From a virus: a DNA stretch of 64,000 nucleotides. Position numbers and translations under genes: made by a program. Under the pieces are notes generated by a model. The model ran no database searches. It had not been told where the DNA came from and was given only the letters and a program-made list of their open reading frames with translations. The number at the start of each line of letters is the position of its first letter. Position 1 is the stretch's first letter. Below are positions 31,664-40,200 of this stretch, one piece after another. The stretch covers positions 1-64,000 of IMG/VR virus record IMGVR_UViG_3300030098_004409; one strand, written 5' to 3'.

Positions 31664-33108
31664 AAGACTTAGCCGCAGAGAGGGCTGTGCTATCTGGCTT
31701 ATGTCAGTACGGCCTTGATGCTTTGCTGGAGTCTGACTATCTTGAAGCGGAACACTTCACAGACGTAACAAATCAGATGCTGTTTAAGTGTGTCAAAAAG
31801 TCTCTTCAGGATGTAAATAAGGTAGAGTTGTCATCAATTCTTTCTGCCGCTAATCAGCTTGGCTTTTATGAAAATATAAACAACCAAGAAGAGGTAGGTT
31901 TTCTCAGGTCTCTGTTCAACTTTCCAATACATAAAGAAAATGTTGGATTCCACGCTGCGAAGTTAGCTAAGCTGCAAATCGCCAGAGATGTCAAAAAAAC
32001 TCTAGCTGTTTGCTCAACTAGAATAGATAAGATAACTGGCGATGAAGATATTAATGATATCATTTCGATTATAGAAACGCCCGTTCTGGATGCTACTGCC
32101 AAAATATACCAAAGGTCTGACAATAAACCAGAGGTTATTGGTAACGAAGTAGCCGACTATGTTGAGTTCTTATCTGAGAATAAGAGCGACATGCTTGGTA
32201 TCAGCACAGGATTTCCAATTTATGACGAAGCGATAGGCGGTGGTCTCCGCAGGAAGTGTGTTGATCTAATTGCCGCAAGACCAAAGGTTGGTAAGTCGAT
32301 GTTTGGAGATGCCGTTGCTATGCACGTATCAAAAAACTTAGATATTCCCGTACTTGTACTAGATACAGAAATGTCTAAAGAAGACCATCTGAATAGGATG
32401 CTCGCAAATATCAGCGGTGTAGAGATAAATACAATATCAAGCGGTAAGTTTGCAGATAATGAACTCAATCTTGAAAAAGTTGAGATGGCAGCGAAGCAAC
32501 TTGAAGAAATTCCTTACCACTATGTTAGTATCGCTGGTCAGCCTTTTGAGAACATATTGAGTATTATGCGTAAGTGGATATATCAAGAGGTTGGATTTGA
32601 CGAGACTGGCAGAACTAAAGATTGCTTAATAGTATATGATTATCTCAAGCTAATGAACTCTGATAGTATTTCTAACTCTATGCAAGAGTTTCAAGTCTTG
32701 GGCTTTCAAATAACACAGCTACATAATTTCTGTGTTAAATATGATGTCCCCTGTCTAAGCTTTGTACAGCTAAACAGGGATGGTATTACAAAGGAGTCAA
32801 CAGACGTAGTTTCTGGGTCAGATAGGCTAATTTGGCTTTGTACTAGCTTCTCTATATTTAAGATGAAGTCAGATGAGGAAATTGCCGATGATGATGAAGA
32901 CAATGGTAATAGAAAGTTAGTTCCTATTGTAGCTCGACATGGTGCAGGATTGGACGATGGCGACTATATAAATATGAACATGTTTGGTAAGTTTGGCAAG
33001 TTGGTAGAGGGAGAGACTAGAAATGCTCTGAGAAAGAACTCTACCGTTCGAGATAAAGGTTTTGTTTCCGAAGATGGAGAGCAACCAACAAATATTGAAG
33101 ATCTCTAA
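31630..33108 (+). CDS. dnaB: DnaB-like replicative helicase
   Basis: A 492-residue protein. The N-terminal DnaB-N-type helical domain (residues about 12-130, starting AERAVLSGLCQYGLDALLE) precedes a RecA-like motor. Walker A is ARPKVGKSMF (about 215-224), the Walker B-type segment is IVYDYLKLM, and the VQLNRD motif is the H4-type segment. It would form a hexamer at the fork and unwind 5'-3'. Next gene is the primase, as expected. Confidence 0.9.
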   Translation: MVRDQKDKRKLEDLAAERAVLSGLCQYGLDALLESDYLEAEHFTDVTNQMLFKCVKKSLQDVNKVELSSILSAANQLGFYENINNQEEVGFLRSLFNFPIHKENVGFHAAKLAKLQIARDVKKTLAVCSTRIDKITGDEDINDIISIIETPVLDATAKIYQRSDNKPEVIGNEVADYVEFLSENKSDMLGISTGFPIYDEAIGGGLRRKCVDLIAARPKVGKSMFGDAVAMHVSKNLDIPVLVLDTEMSKEDHLNRMLANISGVEINTISSGKFADNELNLEKVEMAAKQLEEIPYHYVSIAGQPFENILSIMRKWIYQEVGFDETGRTKDCLIVYDYLKLMNSDSISNSMQEFQVLGFQITQLHNFCVKYDVPCLSFVQLNRDGITKESTDVVSGSDRLIWLCTSFSIFKMKSDEEIADDDEDNGNRKLVPIVARHGAGLDDGDYINMNMFGKFGKLVEGETRNALRKNSTVRDKGFVSEDGEQPTNIEDL

Positions 33109-34114
33109 TCAGCTATTCTCAAAGCTTCCTGAGCTATTGAAATATCTTGAAATTGATTTTATTGAGTACCCTAATAGATATGCTTTTGCATGTCCAATTC
33201 ATGGCGGAGACAATCCAGAAGGGTGCTGCATTTTTCTAGATGGCAATAGCGTAAAAGGCAACTGGAACTGTTGGACAAATCACTGCGAGTCAGATCATGG
33301 TAGAAATCTATTTGGGTTCGTAAAAGGTGTTCTAGCAAATAGAGCCGATGGTAATCCTAATATATATGAAACAGTTAAGTTTTGCATGGACTTTCTTGGG
33401 CTGAGCGAATCTGAACTTAAAGATATTAAAAATGTAGACTCTAATAATGACCTAAAATTACTTGAAATTTTCCACAGAGATCCAGAAAGATCAAGTCCCG
33501 CCGTAGACAGGAATCTAATTTTACAGGAATTAAATATACCAGCTAATTATTATATTAATAGGGGCTATAGTGAGGAAGTTCTTACAAAATTCGATGTAGG
33601 ACTTTGCAATAAAAAAAATAAGCCAATGTCTAATAGAGTTGTTGTTCCAATCTACGATGAAGGCTATAATTATATTGGATGCATAGGTAGGTCAGTCTAT
33701 GAAAATATGAAACCAAAATGGCTGCACAGTAGAGGATTTAGAAAAAGCTCTTATCTGTACGGCCTTAATTTGTCGAAAGACAAAATACTAGAAACAGGAA
33801 CTGCGTTTGTCGTTGAGGGGCAAGGTGATGTATGGAGATTACACGAAGCTGGAATACAAAACTGTGTCGGCATATTCGGAGCGAACATGAGCGATGACCA
33901 ACTAGTATTACTAGAAAAAAGCGGAGCTTTGAATCTAGTCGTCCTGACAGACTATGATGAGGCTGGTCACAGGGCAGCAGATCAGATAATGAAGAAATGC
34001 GGTAGGCGCTTTAACTATTACAGGCCAGACATATCCCATAAAGATATTGGTGATATGACGGTAGAACAAATAAATAATGAAATACTTGAACAGTTAGAAG
34101 GAGTATTAGTATGA
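33074..34114 (+). CDS. dnaG: DnaG-type primase (zinc finger + TOPRIM)
   Basis: A 346-residue protein from ATG 33074 (a TTG at 33062 also fits; the true start is unsure). The N-terminal zinc domain has ACPIHGGDNPEGC and WTNHCE. The TOPRIM core has FVVEGQGDVWRL (Glu) and VVLTDYDEAG (the DxD). It makes RNA primers with the helicase. It lacks a separate helicase-binding C-terminal domain, and is shorter than bacterial DnaG (about 580). It overlaps the helicase gene by 35 bases. Confidence 0.88.
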   Translation: MESNQQILKISNQLFSKLPELLKYLEIDFIEYPNRYAFACPIHGGDNPEGCCIFLDGNSVKGNWNCWTNHCESDHGRNLFGFVKGVLANRADGNPNIYETVKFCMDFLGLSESELKDIKNVDSNNDLKLLEIFHRDPERSSPAVDRNLILQELNIPANYYINRGYSEEVLTKFDVGLCNKKNKPMSNRVVVPIYDEGYNYIGCIGRSVYENMKPKWLHSRGFRKSSYLYGLNLSKDKILETGTAFVVEGQGDVWRLHEAGIQNCVGIFGANMSDDQLVLLEKSGALNLVVLTDYDEAGHRAADQIMKKCGRRFNYYRPDISHKDIGDMTVEQINNEILEQLEGVLV

Positions 34115-34941
34115 CTAGGATTTTGGCATTTGCGGGTAAGAAACAGTCCGGCAAAAACTCATGTTGTTCGTTCTTACATGGATATCAGATGAGGTCCTAC
34201 AATATTGTAGACGGTTTTGACCTTAGCACTGATGGGCATCTTGTCATAGATACGTCCTCAGTAGATGAAAACGGAGAAAGGAAGGTTACAAAAGGAGCGC
34301 TAGATGTGACCCGTACAGACCTTGAGTTTGGTATGTGGGCAGCAGAAAGCATGTGGCCATTCATCAAGCATTATTCTTTTGCCTCATCTCTTAAGGAGAT
34401 AGCTACCGGACTTTTTGGCCTAACGAAACCACAGTGTTACGGCACAGATTTAGACAAGAATAGCTTGACTTGGATTAGATGGGAAGATATGCCCGGCTAT
34501 CAAGGCGAAAACGAAGGCAGAATGACAGCTAGGGAGTTTCTGCAACACTTTGGTACGGATATCTGCCGCAAGATTCATCCAGATATCTGGACTGATAGGA
34601 CGCTACGCAATATTAGAGAGGAAGAATCCCTGCTGGCCGTCATTTCCGATTGCAGATTTCCTAATGAGGCCGAAGCCGTTCAGAGAGCTGGCGGAAAAGT
34701 TATACGTCTAACAAGAGGTGACGATGCAAATGATCTCCACTCTAGCGAGCTAGAAGTAGACAATATAAATTATGATGCTATAATTGACAACAAAGACCTT
34801 AGTCTTATTGAAACAAATAAAGAAGTTATCTCTCTATTAGAAAAATGGGGTTGGCTGGGAGATGTAATACAGCCCGTAGTGCCGGAGCCGGTTGAGGATA
34901 AACCTGAACTTGTTGGTGGCATCAAGAAAATCAAGGAATAA
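34111..34941 (+). CDS. deoxynucleoside monophosphate kinase
   Basis: A 276-residue protein with an N-terminal P-loop GKKQSGKN (residues 9-16). The later TAREFLQHFGTDICRK and SDCRFPNEAEAV blocks are those of phage dNMP kinases (T4 gp1/T5-like). It phosphorylates dNMPs to dNDPs, completing the nucleotide supply with NrdAB. The last P-loop position is Asn rather than Ser/Thr. The C-terminal tail (about 35 residues) is extra. Confidence 0.82.
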   Translation: MTRILAFAGKKQSGKNSCCSFLHGYQMRSYNIVDGFDLSTDGHLVIDTSSVDENGERKVTKGALDVTRTDLEFGMWAAESMWPFIKHYSFASSLKEIATGLFGLTKPQCYGTDLDKNSLTWIRWEDMPGYQGENEGRMTAREFLQHFGTDICRKIHPDIWTDRTLRNIREEESLLAVISDCRFPNEAEAVQRAGGKVIRLTRGDDANDLHSSELEVDNINYDAIIDNKDLSLIETNKEVISLLEKWGWLGDVIQPVVPEPVEDKPELVGGIKKIKE

Positions 34942-34943
34942 AC

Positions 34944-35957
34944 ATGTTAGTTACTTATATACGTAGCTCTAGTTACAACAACTTTGAATATTGTCAAATG
35001 CAATACTTTATGACCTATGTTTTGGGTCACCAAAGTGTGTCTGGCAAAAAGGCTCAGCTAGGAACGGTTGTCCATAAAGTTATGGAAGTTCTAGCTGGCT
35101 GCAAAAAACTACACCAAGACAAGGCCGAGCTATTGCTTGAGGATGACGCTATCGGAGAGGTCGAGTTCACTAAACGTAAACTCGGAACAAAGAAATTTGT
35201 AAACGAAATCCTTAAGCGTAGCTACGACCATTACACATCTAACTGTACTCATCATTACACTAATGCTGATTATAAGTTTTGTGACAAAACAACTTGGGAA
35301 GCGTTGACCTATGATGATGGAATCTTTGATCCTCGCAACAGAAATATTGTAGCGGCTGAACCACAATTTGATATTGCTATAGAAGAGGACTGGGCCAAAT
35401 ATGAGTACGATATGCCAGACGGAACTACCGTTGAGGGTCGGCTAGCTATTAAAGGCACTATTGACTTAGTGACCGAAGTTGATGACGGAGTTATCGAAGT
35501 TATCGACTGGAAGACGGGGCGCAGACTTAACTGGGCTACAGGAGAAGAGAAGACTTATGAGAAGCTGTGTAAAGACCCACAGTTAATGCTGTATCATTAT
35601 GCAATTTCTAAGCTTTTCCCTGAATATGAAGATGCGATTATGTCGATATACTTTATCAGGGATGGTGGGCCGTTTAGTATTTGTTTTGAGGAAAGCGACA
35701 GACAAAAATTCTTAGGCATGCTCAAAGATAGGTTTGAAGAAATTAAGAAAACAACTAGACCAAGAATGTTATCCAGAAACCAGTCTCACTGGAAGTGCCA
35801 AAAGCTTTGCGACTTCTGCAAAAAAGACTGGCCCGGAACTAATGAAAGCATGTGTAGGCATGTAAGCAATCACTTAGATCAGTTTGGGATGCTGGATACA
35901 ATACAGAACTGTACAAGAGAAGGATTTGATGTTGGATATTATGAGGCACCGGGATAA
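34944..35957 (+). CDS. RecB/Cas4-like nuclease with Fe-S cysteines
   Basis: A 337-residue PD-(D/E)XK exonuclease. An N-terminal Cys17 (FEYCQMQYF) and a C-terminal Cys cluster in WKCQKLCDFCKKDW suit the 4Fe-4S staple seen in Cas4 and AddB. The catalytic core has LGTVVHKVME (His44), then KGTIDLV and EVIDWKTGRR, and QLMLYHYA. It would resect DNA ends for recombination or process replication intermediates. Confidence 0.82.
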   Translation: MLVTYIRSSSYNNFEYCQMQYFMTYVLGHQSVSGKKAQLGTVVHKVMEVLAGCKKLHQDKAELLLEDDAIGEVEFTKRKLGTKKFVNEILKRSYDHYTSNCTHHYTNADYKFCDKTTWEALTYDDGIFDPRNRNIVAAEPQFDIAIEEDWAKYEYDMPDGTTVEGRLAIKGTIDLVTEVDDGVIEVIDWKTGRRLNWATGEEKTYEKLCKDPQLMLYHYAISKLFPEYEDAIMSIYFIRDGGPFSICFEESDRQKFLGMLKDRFEEIKKTTRPRMLSRNQSHWKCQKLCDFCKKDWPGTNESMCRHVSNHLDQFGMLDTIQNCTREGFDVGYYEAPG

Positions 35958-36457
35958 TGATTGAAATAAAAATTACAGAAGAAATGAAGAAGCGCGCTTG
36001 GGCTAAGTCTAGAGAGATGGGTGTAATACGCAACTCCATCATGAAGGGCGGCGGAAATATTGCAGGTTTTTTAGGAGAAGAGGTTGCAAACGTAGTTATT
36101 GATGGTACAATTAATAACACATATGATTACGACATAGTTTCTAAGTCGGGTATCAAGTACGATGTCAAGACAAAGAGATGCACCTCAGAACCTAAACCGT
36201 TCTACGAGTGTTCAGTTGCTAATTTTAACACAAAACAAAAATGCGACAGGTACGCATTTGTTAGAATTGAAAACAAGAACAAGCGATGGGGCAGAGCTTG
36301 GGTCTTAGGATGGCTAGAGCACGATGAATATTTTGAGAAAGCCAAGAAATTGACTAAAGGCCAGATAGACCCTTCCAATGGCTTTATCGTTAGGGCTGAC
36401 TGCTACAATGTTGCAATCTCAGATTTAAAAAGATTTAGACACAGAAAGACTAAATAG
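35957..36457 (+). CDS. PD-(D/E)XK-type endonuclease-like protein
   Basis: A 166-residue protein. GFLGEEVANVV (Glu) and YDYDIVSKSGIKYDVKTKR (D and D-x-K) give the usual E...D...DxK catalytic triad of small phage nucleases. It overlaps the previous nuclease stop by one base. Predicted DNA endonuclease; specificity unknown. Confidence 0.68.
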   Translation: MIEIKITEEMKKRAWAKSREMGVIRNSIMKGGGNIAGFLGEEVANVVIDGTINNTYDYDIVSKSGIKYDVKTKRCTSEPKPFYECSVANFNTKQKCDRYAFVRIENKNKRWGRAWVLGWLEHDEYFEKAKKLTKGQIDPSNGFIVRADCYNVAISDLKRFRHRKTK

Positions 36458-36467
36458 GATTACTTGA

Positions 36468-38039
36468 ATGAGCTGGACTCCTTTAAACGTAAAAACTCAC
36501 TTCAGTCTACAGCGAGGCTTCTCAAAGCCAGACAAGTTAGCCAAGAAGTGTAAAGAGTTTGGATACAAAGCGTGCGCAATCACTGATATTAACACTATAT
36601 CAGGGGCAGTTACATTTTACAAAGAGTGCAAGAAGAACGATATTAAGCCCATTATGGGATGTACTCTAGAGTTTGATAACGGCAAAAAGAAAACTGTTAT
36701 CGCTAAGAATAAAGCTGGCTGGTATGCGCTGATTGACCTTGTTTCCAAGAAGAATATGTATGAAGATGATGTAGTGTATAAACTAACGGAAGCTTCGCTT
36801 GATAAAAATCTTATCTGCATAGACGGACTAAAGCAATATTCTGCATACTACGTAGAAGAGAATGAGGCAGAGGTTCATAGAATACTTTTGTGTTCAGGTA
36901 TGAAGACTACAATGTCTAAGGTCAAAGGTAAGCTGGACTCTTTCAAGCACTTGAAGCCCTTTTTCTCATCAGACAAGTTTTACTTGCCGACTATAGAAGA
37001 GGTCAAGTCTAAGTACACTGACGAACAGATTGCTATGAGCAATGAAATAGCAGATCAGTGCGAGGAATACGACATTCTGGGCCAGCCAATGCTGCCTGAG
37101 TTCGACTGTCCAGAAGGATACACCGAAGACGAATATCTTAAGCAGCTATGTAGAGATGGTTGGCGAACTTTACTCGCTGAAACTGGCAAGGTAGATGACG
37201 ACCAAAAAAAGCAAGAGTATCTCGATAGAATCAAGAATGAGATGGACGTTATTTTTGATGCTAGTCTGTCTGGATACTTCTTGATCGTTCAAGATATTGT
37301 TAATTTTGTTAGAGAACAGGGTTGGTTGCCGGGTCCGGGAAGAGGCTCTGCAGCAGGCTGCCTGATTTCTTATTTGATTGGTATTACAGAGATTGATCCT
37401 ATTGAATATGATTTAATTTTTGAAAGATTCTACAATGCTGGTCGTAACACTGAAGACCATGTATCGTTACCTGATATTGATTTGGATGTACCAGCAGAAA
37501 AACGTGACGAAGTTATTGGATATATTAAGACAAAATATGGCGAAGATAACGTATCGCAAATGATTACATTTAATAAGTTGCAGGGTCGCGCCGCCCTTAA
37601 AGAAGTAATGAGAATCAATAGTAATGTTTCTTTCTCTGAGATGAATGAGCTTACCAAAAACATTCCTAACGAAGCAGACGTTTCAGACCTTTTAGAGCAG
37701 AGTGGGGAGAAGTCTTTAATTAAATGGACTTTGCTGTATCAACCAGACATTTTAGACAGATGGTGTAAAGTCAACAGCGAAGACGACCTAATTGGGCCTC
37801 TATCATCTGTATTTCAGCAGGCTATGGACATTGAAGGTACTATAAAATCTCAGGGCAAGCACGCTGCTGGAGTGATCATATCATCAAACAAACTAAATGA
37901 AGTTTGTCCGATGGTGCAAGACAAAAATAATAATCTTGTCGCCGGCTTTGAAATGGGAGACCTCGAAGAGCAGGGGCATGTTAAATTCGATATATTAGGT
38001 ATTGACCTATTAAGTAAAATAATGGAGATAAAAGAATGA
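36468..38039 (+). CDS. dnaE: DNA polymerase III alpha subunit, N-terminal half (PHP + palm)
   Basis: A 523-residue protein. The PHP domain (residues about 5-210) starts LNVKTHFSLQRGF; the DnaE TDHxNxxG signature is TDINTISG, so a metal-binding His is lost. The palm includes GPGRGSAAGCLISYLIGI and LPDIDLD with catalytic Asp336 and Asp338. The third catalytic Asp is Asp508 in HVKFDILG (E. coli D555), only 15 residues before the stop. The protein ends there, between the palm and the finger region of normal DnaE, with no intein sequence. The other half is at 40181-41740. Confidence 0.93.
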   Translation: MSWTPLNVKTHFSLQRGFSKPDKLAKKCKEFGYKACAITDINTISGAVTFYKECKKNDIKPIMGCTLEFDNGKKKTVIAKNKAGWYALIDLVSKKNMYEDDVVYKLTEASLDKNLICIDGLKQYSAYYVEENEAEVHRILLCSGMKTTMSKVKGKLDSFKHLKPFFSSDKFYLPTIEEVKSKYTDEQIAMSNEIADQCEEYDILGQPMLPEFDCPEGYTEDEYLKQLCRDGWRTLLAETGKVDDDQKKQEYLDRIKNEMDVIFDASLSGYFLIVQDIVNFVREQGWLPGPGRGSAAGCLISYLIGITEIDPIEYDLIFERFYNAGRNTEDHVSLPDIDLDVPAEKRDEVIGYIKTKYGEDNVSQMITFNKLQGRAALKEVMRINSNVSFSEMNELTKNIPNEADVSDLLEQSGEKSLIKWTLLYQPDILDRWCKVNSEDDLIGPLSSVFQQAMDIEGTIKSQGKHAAGVIISSNKLNEVCPMVQDKNNNLVAGFEMGDLEEQGHVKFDILGIDLLSKIMEIKE

Positions 38040-38848
38040 ATGTTGGAGTAGTTGGTTTAGGTTTCGTGGGTGGAGCCGTAAGCGGATATTTTGAATCATA
38101 TGGCGACACTGTGTATGGCTACGACATTAAATCTGGTCTAGCAATAAACAATGAATACACTAAGATAGTTGAGAACTGTGAAATAATCTTTGTGTGCTTG
38201 CCTACCCCTAAATCTGACGATGGCAGTTGCGATACAAGTATTGTTCATGATGCGTTGTGCAGATTAGATTATATTGCCGGAGAGCTGAGGAAGAGCCCTA
38301 TGGTACTAATAAAGTCTACTTTGGTTCCCGGAACGATCAAAAAATTCGTAGAAGAATCGCACAGTATCCGAGTTATTTCAAATCCTGAGTTCTTAACAGA
38401 ACGAAACGCCGCTGAGGATTATCGGGACTCAAAAACTGTCTTAATTGGAAACGACTACGGCGAAGCAGAAGATTTAGCATTGCGCCTTTTCTTCAGAGAG
38501 CGATGGCCAGCGGCACATATTTATGTTGTCAGCTCCATAGAGGCCGAGTTATCTAAGTACCTTACTAACTCATATTTCTCAGTAAAAGTCTCCGTTGCTA
38601 ATCATATCTACGCCTTATGTCAAGAGCTAGGTGTTGACTATAACAAGTTCATTGAATCAGCAATAGGTGCGGACCCCAGAATCGAAAGAACACACTGGAC
38701 GGTTCCGGGGCCAGATGGAAAGTTAGGTTTTGGTGGATCTTGCTTCCCTAAAGACCTTAGCGGGATGATTCACATTTTAGAAGAAAATAATTTACCTGCG
38801 GATGTTTTTAAGGCCGCTATGGAATATAATAAGAAAGTGAGAGGCTAA
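38036..38848 (+). CDS. UDP-glucose/GDP-mannose dehydrogenase-like, C-terminal domain missing
   Basis: A 270-residue protein. The N-terminal NAD-binding domain starts VGVVGLGFVGGAVSGYF, and the catalytic Cys motif GFGGSCFPKDLSG is present. Family members (about 390-450) need a third, C-terminal UDP-sugar-binding domain that is absent here. It may bind sugar differently, work with a partner, or be non-functional. It starts inside the stop of the polymerase N-half (ATGA) and is one of four genes inserted in the split. Confidence 0.82.
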   Translation: MNVGVVGLGFVGGAVSGYFESYGDTVYGYDIKSGLAINNEYTKIVENCEIIFVCLPTPKSDDGSCDTSIVHDALCRLDYIAGELRKSPMVLIKSTLVPGTIKKFVEESHSIRVISNPEFLTERNAAEDYRDSKTVLIGNDYGEAEDLALRLFFRERWPAAHIYVVSSIEAELSKYLTNSYFSVKVSVANHIYALCQELGVDYNKFIESAIGADPRIERTHWTVPGPDGKLGFGGSCFPKDLSGMIHILEENNLPADVFKAAMEYNKKVRG

Positions 38849-39066
38849 TGGATCATAAATCAGATTACAAATCGGTTCTTTTTTCTGGATGTGCTATCGA
38901 GTACAAAGACATTAGCCTATGCAATTTAGGCAACTACATACCATCTAGGAATGGTATGTCTCGTACTTATCAAGTACACTCTAAGAAGCTAAAATTTAGT
39001 AAGATTTACAAGAATATAGACGATGCAGTTGATAAGTTTTTTGAATTGAAAGGTGCTGTAAGATGA
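38848..39066 (+). CDS. small protein, unknown
   Basis: A 72-residue protein, one-base overlap with the dehydrogenase stop and 4-base overlap with the next gene. The C-terminal half (KLKFSKIYKNIDDAVDKFFE) is basic/helical. No recognised domain. Located within the split polymerase. Confidence 0.45.
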   Translation: MDHKSDYKSVLFSGCAIEYKDISLCNLGNYIPSRNGMSRTYQVHSKKLKFSKIYKNIDDAVDKFFELKGAVR

Positions 39067-39521
39067 GAACATATTTAATGAAATCAGGTGATGAGTACAA
39101 AATCGGTAAGGCGAAAACTCCCCATGAGAGGTTGAAAACATTGAAACCCGCAAGACCTGATATTGAGCTATTGGCAGATTGTGATGAGGCACTTGTAAGT
39201 GAAGCTGCATTGCATAAAATGTATTCTAGTAAAAATACTGAAGGCGAGTGGTTTAAGTTGTCTGATGCGGATGTTCGATCTATAACTGAGCTTATGGAGT
39301 CAGATACAACTTTTATGAATCCTACAACTAATGTATGTTATGTATTTCCAGTAGACCTTAGAGACAAAATGCAGATGGTGAGTTCTTTCACAGGACAGTC
39401 ACAAAGTAAAATTGTTGCAGGGCTGGTGACTAATTATTTGGAAGAATTAGACATTAATTTTGACCAATTAATTAAGATAAAATCTAATCTACTAGCGGAG
39501 GTGGCTGGTAATGAACTATAG
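39063..39521 (+). CDS. GIY-YIG (T5orf172/Mug113-type) endonuclease with ribbon-helix-helix tail
   Basis: A 152-residue protein. Residues 1-75 have the T5orf172 pattern: YLMKSGDEYKIGKAKTPHERL, then EAALHKMYSSKNTEGEWFKL, where the K-I-G-K and the terminal EWFxL match the GIY-YIG variant. The C-terminal VFPVDLRDKMQMVSSFTGQS and KIVAGLVTNYLEEL form a ribbon-helix-helix-type DNA-binding fold. It lies exactly within the polymerase split, as expected for a free-standing homing-type nuclease or its domesticated relative. Confidence 0.65.
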   Translation: MRTYLMKSGDEYKIGKAKTPHERLKTLKPARPDIELLADCDEALVSEAALHKMYSSKNTEGEWFKLSDADVRSITELMESDTTFMNPTTNVCYVFPVDLRDKMQMVSSFTGQSQSKIVAGLVTNYLEELDINFDQLIKIKSNLLAEVAGNEL

Positions 39522-40200
39522 AGATATAATTGTATTTGACTTTGAGACTGGGTCTAGAAATCCACATAAAACTCAACCTACCCAAATTGCAGCAATAGCA
39601 CTTCACGGCAGACGATTAACATTACAGCCCGGCGGAGTATTCAATAGCGAGATCAGACCAATTCTTGACGATAAGAAGGCTATTGAGGCAGGATTTGACC
39701 CCATTGAAGATGAAGCCCTTCAAATCACTGGAAAGAACCGCAAGGATTTGGCAAAAGCGCCATCACCGAAGAGTGTCTGGGAAAAGTTTGAGGACTTCTG
39801 TAACAAGTTTAACTTCAGAGGGACTTCTTATACGGCTCCAATCGCAGCTGGCTATAACATCATCGGCTTTGACCTGCCAATCGTCCAAAGAATGTGCGAC
39901 ATGTACGGCACAACTGATTCTAGAGGAAGACAGACTGTATTCAATCCAATTTTCAAGTTAGATTTGATGGATATGGTATTTTCTTGGACTGAGAATAATA
40001 AAGACTTTAAGAGTCTTAGCATGGACTTCCTTAGAGAGTATATGGGTTTTCCTGAAGAGAGCAAGCAGAACGCTCACGATGCCCTGCAGGACGTTAAGGA
40101 CACGGCTAACATATTGATTAAGTTCTTAAAGTTCCAACGTAATATTTCAGAAAAGACTAAGTTTGAGAAAGCATTTGCAAATGGCGAATTCTACGTTTAA
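39511..40200 (+). CDS. DnaQ-like 3'-5' exonuclease (DEDDh)
   Basis: A 229-residue protein with the DEDDh motifs: VFDFETG (Asp10, Glu12), AGYNIIGFDLPI, and NAHDALQDVKDTANI (His and Asp). It is a proofreading or repair exonuclease, and its 3' end overlaps the polymerase C-half start by 20 bases. It probably serves as the proofreading (epsilon-like) subunit of the split polymerase, or as a general exonuclease. Confidence 0.88.
   Translation: MNYRDIIVFDFETGSRNPHKTQPTQIAAIALHGRRLTLQPGGVFNSEIRPILDDKKAIEAGFDPIEDEALQITGKNRKDLAKAPSPKSVWEKFEDFCNKFNFRGTSYTAPIAAGYNIIGFDLPIVQRMCDMYGTTDSRGRQTVFNPIFKLDLMDMVFSWTENNKDFKSLSMDFLREYMGFPEESKQNAHDALQDVKDTANILIKFLKFQRNISEKTKFEKAFANGEFYV

Noticed and set aside
38036-40200. 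Split intein in the polymerase gene
   Set aside because: The N-half has no intein-N sequence (no Cys start block) and the C-half has no HN plus Cys/Ser junction; it starts directly with DnaE sequence.
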